This document shows, one piece after another, positions 5,647-5,881 of a stretch of 5,881 nucleotides of DNA. The stretch lies in contig JAOUFO010000120.1 of NCBI GenBank assembly GCA_029858165.1, positions 1 through 5,881 on the forward strand. Reading direction: 5' to 3'. The translations under genes and the position numbers were made by a program. This stretch comes from Deltaproteobacteria bacterium. GTDB lineage: Bacteria > SAR324 > JACQKK01. The notes under the pieces were generated by a model that made no database searches, was not told the origin of the DNA, and was given only the letters and a program-made list of their open reading frames with translations. The first letter of the stretch is position 1. Every line of letters starts with the position of its first letter.

Positions 5647-5708
5647 TTGGCTTGTGGTTGTTTGACTTTGCTATTTGTTGATTCAAAAGGGAATGTAGAT
5701 GCCTGTTT

Positions 5709-5747
5709 CCCCCCTCCCTGTGTGGGGAGGGGGGCGCGCGAAGCGCG
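5709..5747. repeat. Two adjacent GC-rich hairpins
   Basis: CCCCCCTCCC (5709-5718) pairs perfectly over 10 bp with GGGAGGGGGG (5725-5734) around a six-base loop. CGCGC (5735-5739) pairs with GCGCG (5743-5747) around GAA. A T-run (5760-5765) follows 12 bases later on the plus strand. Confidence 0.55.
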
Positions 5748-5862
5748 GGGGGAGAGGGTGTTTTTGCGTTTCTGTGAAGAGCACAAAAGCAAAACCCCTG
5801 CGGGGGAGAAGGCCCCCCCGCACCCCCCATTTACGGGTTTTGAAGAAGACGTATACAGGGTC

Positions 5863-5881
5863 AAGGGAGCCACGCTCCCTT
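5863..5881. terminator. Perfect hairpin at the window edge, possible terminator
   Basis: AAGGGAGC (5863-5870) pairs with GCTCCCTT (5874-5881) over 8 bp around CAC. The window ends at the last base, so a T-run cannot be checked. It could close a gene lying outside on either side. Confidence 0.4.

Larger units (their letters stand above)
5518..5808. repeat. Short direct repeats in permuted order
   Basis: TGCGGGGGAG occurs at 5518-5527 and 5799-5808, and GAGCACAAAAG at 5525-5535 and 5779-5789. The order is reversed between the two places. CAAAAGAAAGGC at 5530-5541 equals the leader of the array B units, but no matching 3' arm or conserved apical segment follows, so it may be a remnant or a solitary arm. 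Confidence 0.5.
5347..5881. other. Upstream region of the regulator, no convincing gene
   Basis: The minus-strand open frames here are Pro/Ser-rich products of palindromes and C-runs and show no domain. The most AT-rich patch (about 5432-5460) is the likeliest place for a promoter of the regulator, though no clear -35/-10 pair can be picked. The rest is made of the palindromes and short repeats listed separately. Confidence 0.5.

Noticed and set aside
5360..5873. Two overlapping minus-strand frames upstream of the regulator
   Set aside because: They are Pro/Ser/Gly-rich translations of palindromes and G/C runs, overlap each other in different frames and show no family features.

Overview
The window reads as a fragment of a Gram-negative bacterial chromosome of moderately high GC, with many G- and C-runs and repeat-rich intergenic DNA. 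The evidence is two lipoprotein signals, a periplasmic thioredoxin, an outer-membrane beta-barrel and an NtrC-type regulator. I cannot name the organism. A proteobacterium or another diderm with c-type cytochromes fits, and anything narrower would be a guess.

Layout, left to right. Positions 1-43 look like the last codons of a gene that enters from the left. They run into a structured repeat (23-130). From 131 to 960 there is no convincing gene. This stretch holds C-rich hairpins, a 142-bp MITE-like element (497-638) with inverted ends and a 5-bp target duplication, and a leader region with competing hairpins. Four plus-strand genes follow: a lipoprotein with two CX4CH haem-type motifs around a carboxypeptidase-regulatory-like beta domain (961-1428); a TlpA/ResA-like periplasmic thioredoxin (1627-2184); a small DUF4266 lipoprotein ending in GGGGCGCN (2200-2454); and a DUF3570 outer-membrane barrel (2445-3632). 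The last three are packed as an operon. A terminator-like hairpin lies between the cytochrome-like gene and tlpA. The barrel gene runs into a perfect 86-bp tandem repeat array (3631-3826). Convergent to it, on the minus strand, lies a sigma-54 response regulator (3838-5346). Its upstream region (5347-5881) has no gene but carries several palindromes and short direct repeats.

How the genes may work together (inference). All four plus-strand products are predicted to be exported. The small lipoprotein presents a C-terminal CxC on a glycine-rich tail, next to a gene for a thiol oxidoreductase and one for an outer-membrane barrel. This suggests an envelope redox or cofactor-handling unit in which the thioredoxin keeps the CxC thiols in a defined state and the barrel is the outer-membrane partner. 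The cytochrome-like lipoprotein may feed or accept electrons. Both DUF families are uncharacterised, so this is the best candidate here for an undescribed system.

The second notable item is the repeat family at both ends of the gene block. Its outer stem differs between the two arrays at three base pairs, all compensated, while a 20-nt apical segment is identical. This is strong evidence for a selected hairpin structure.
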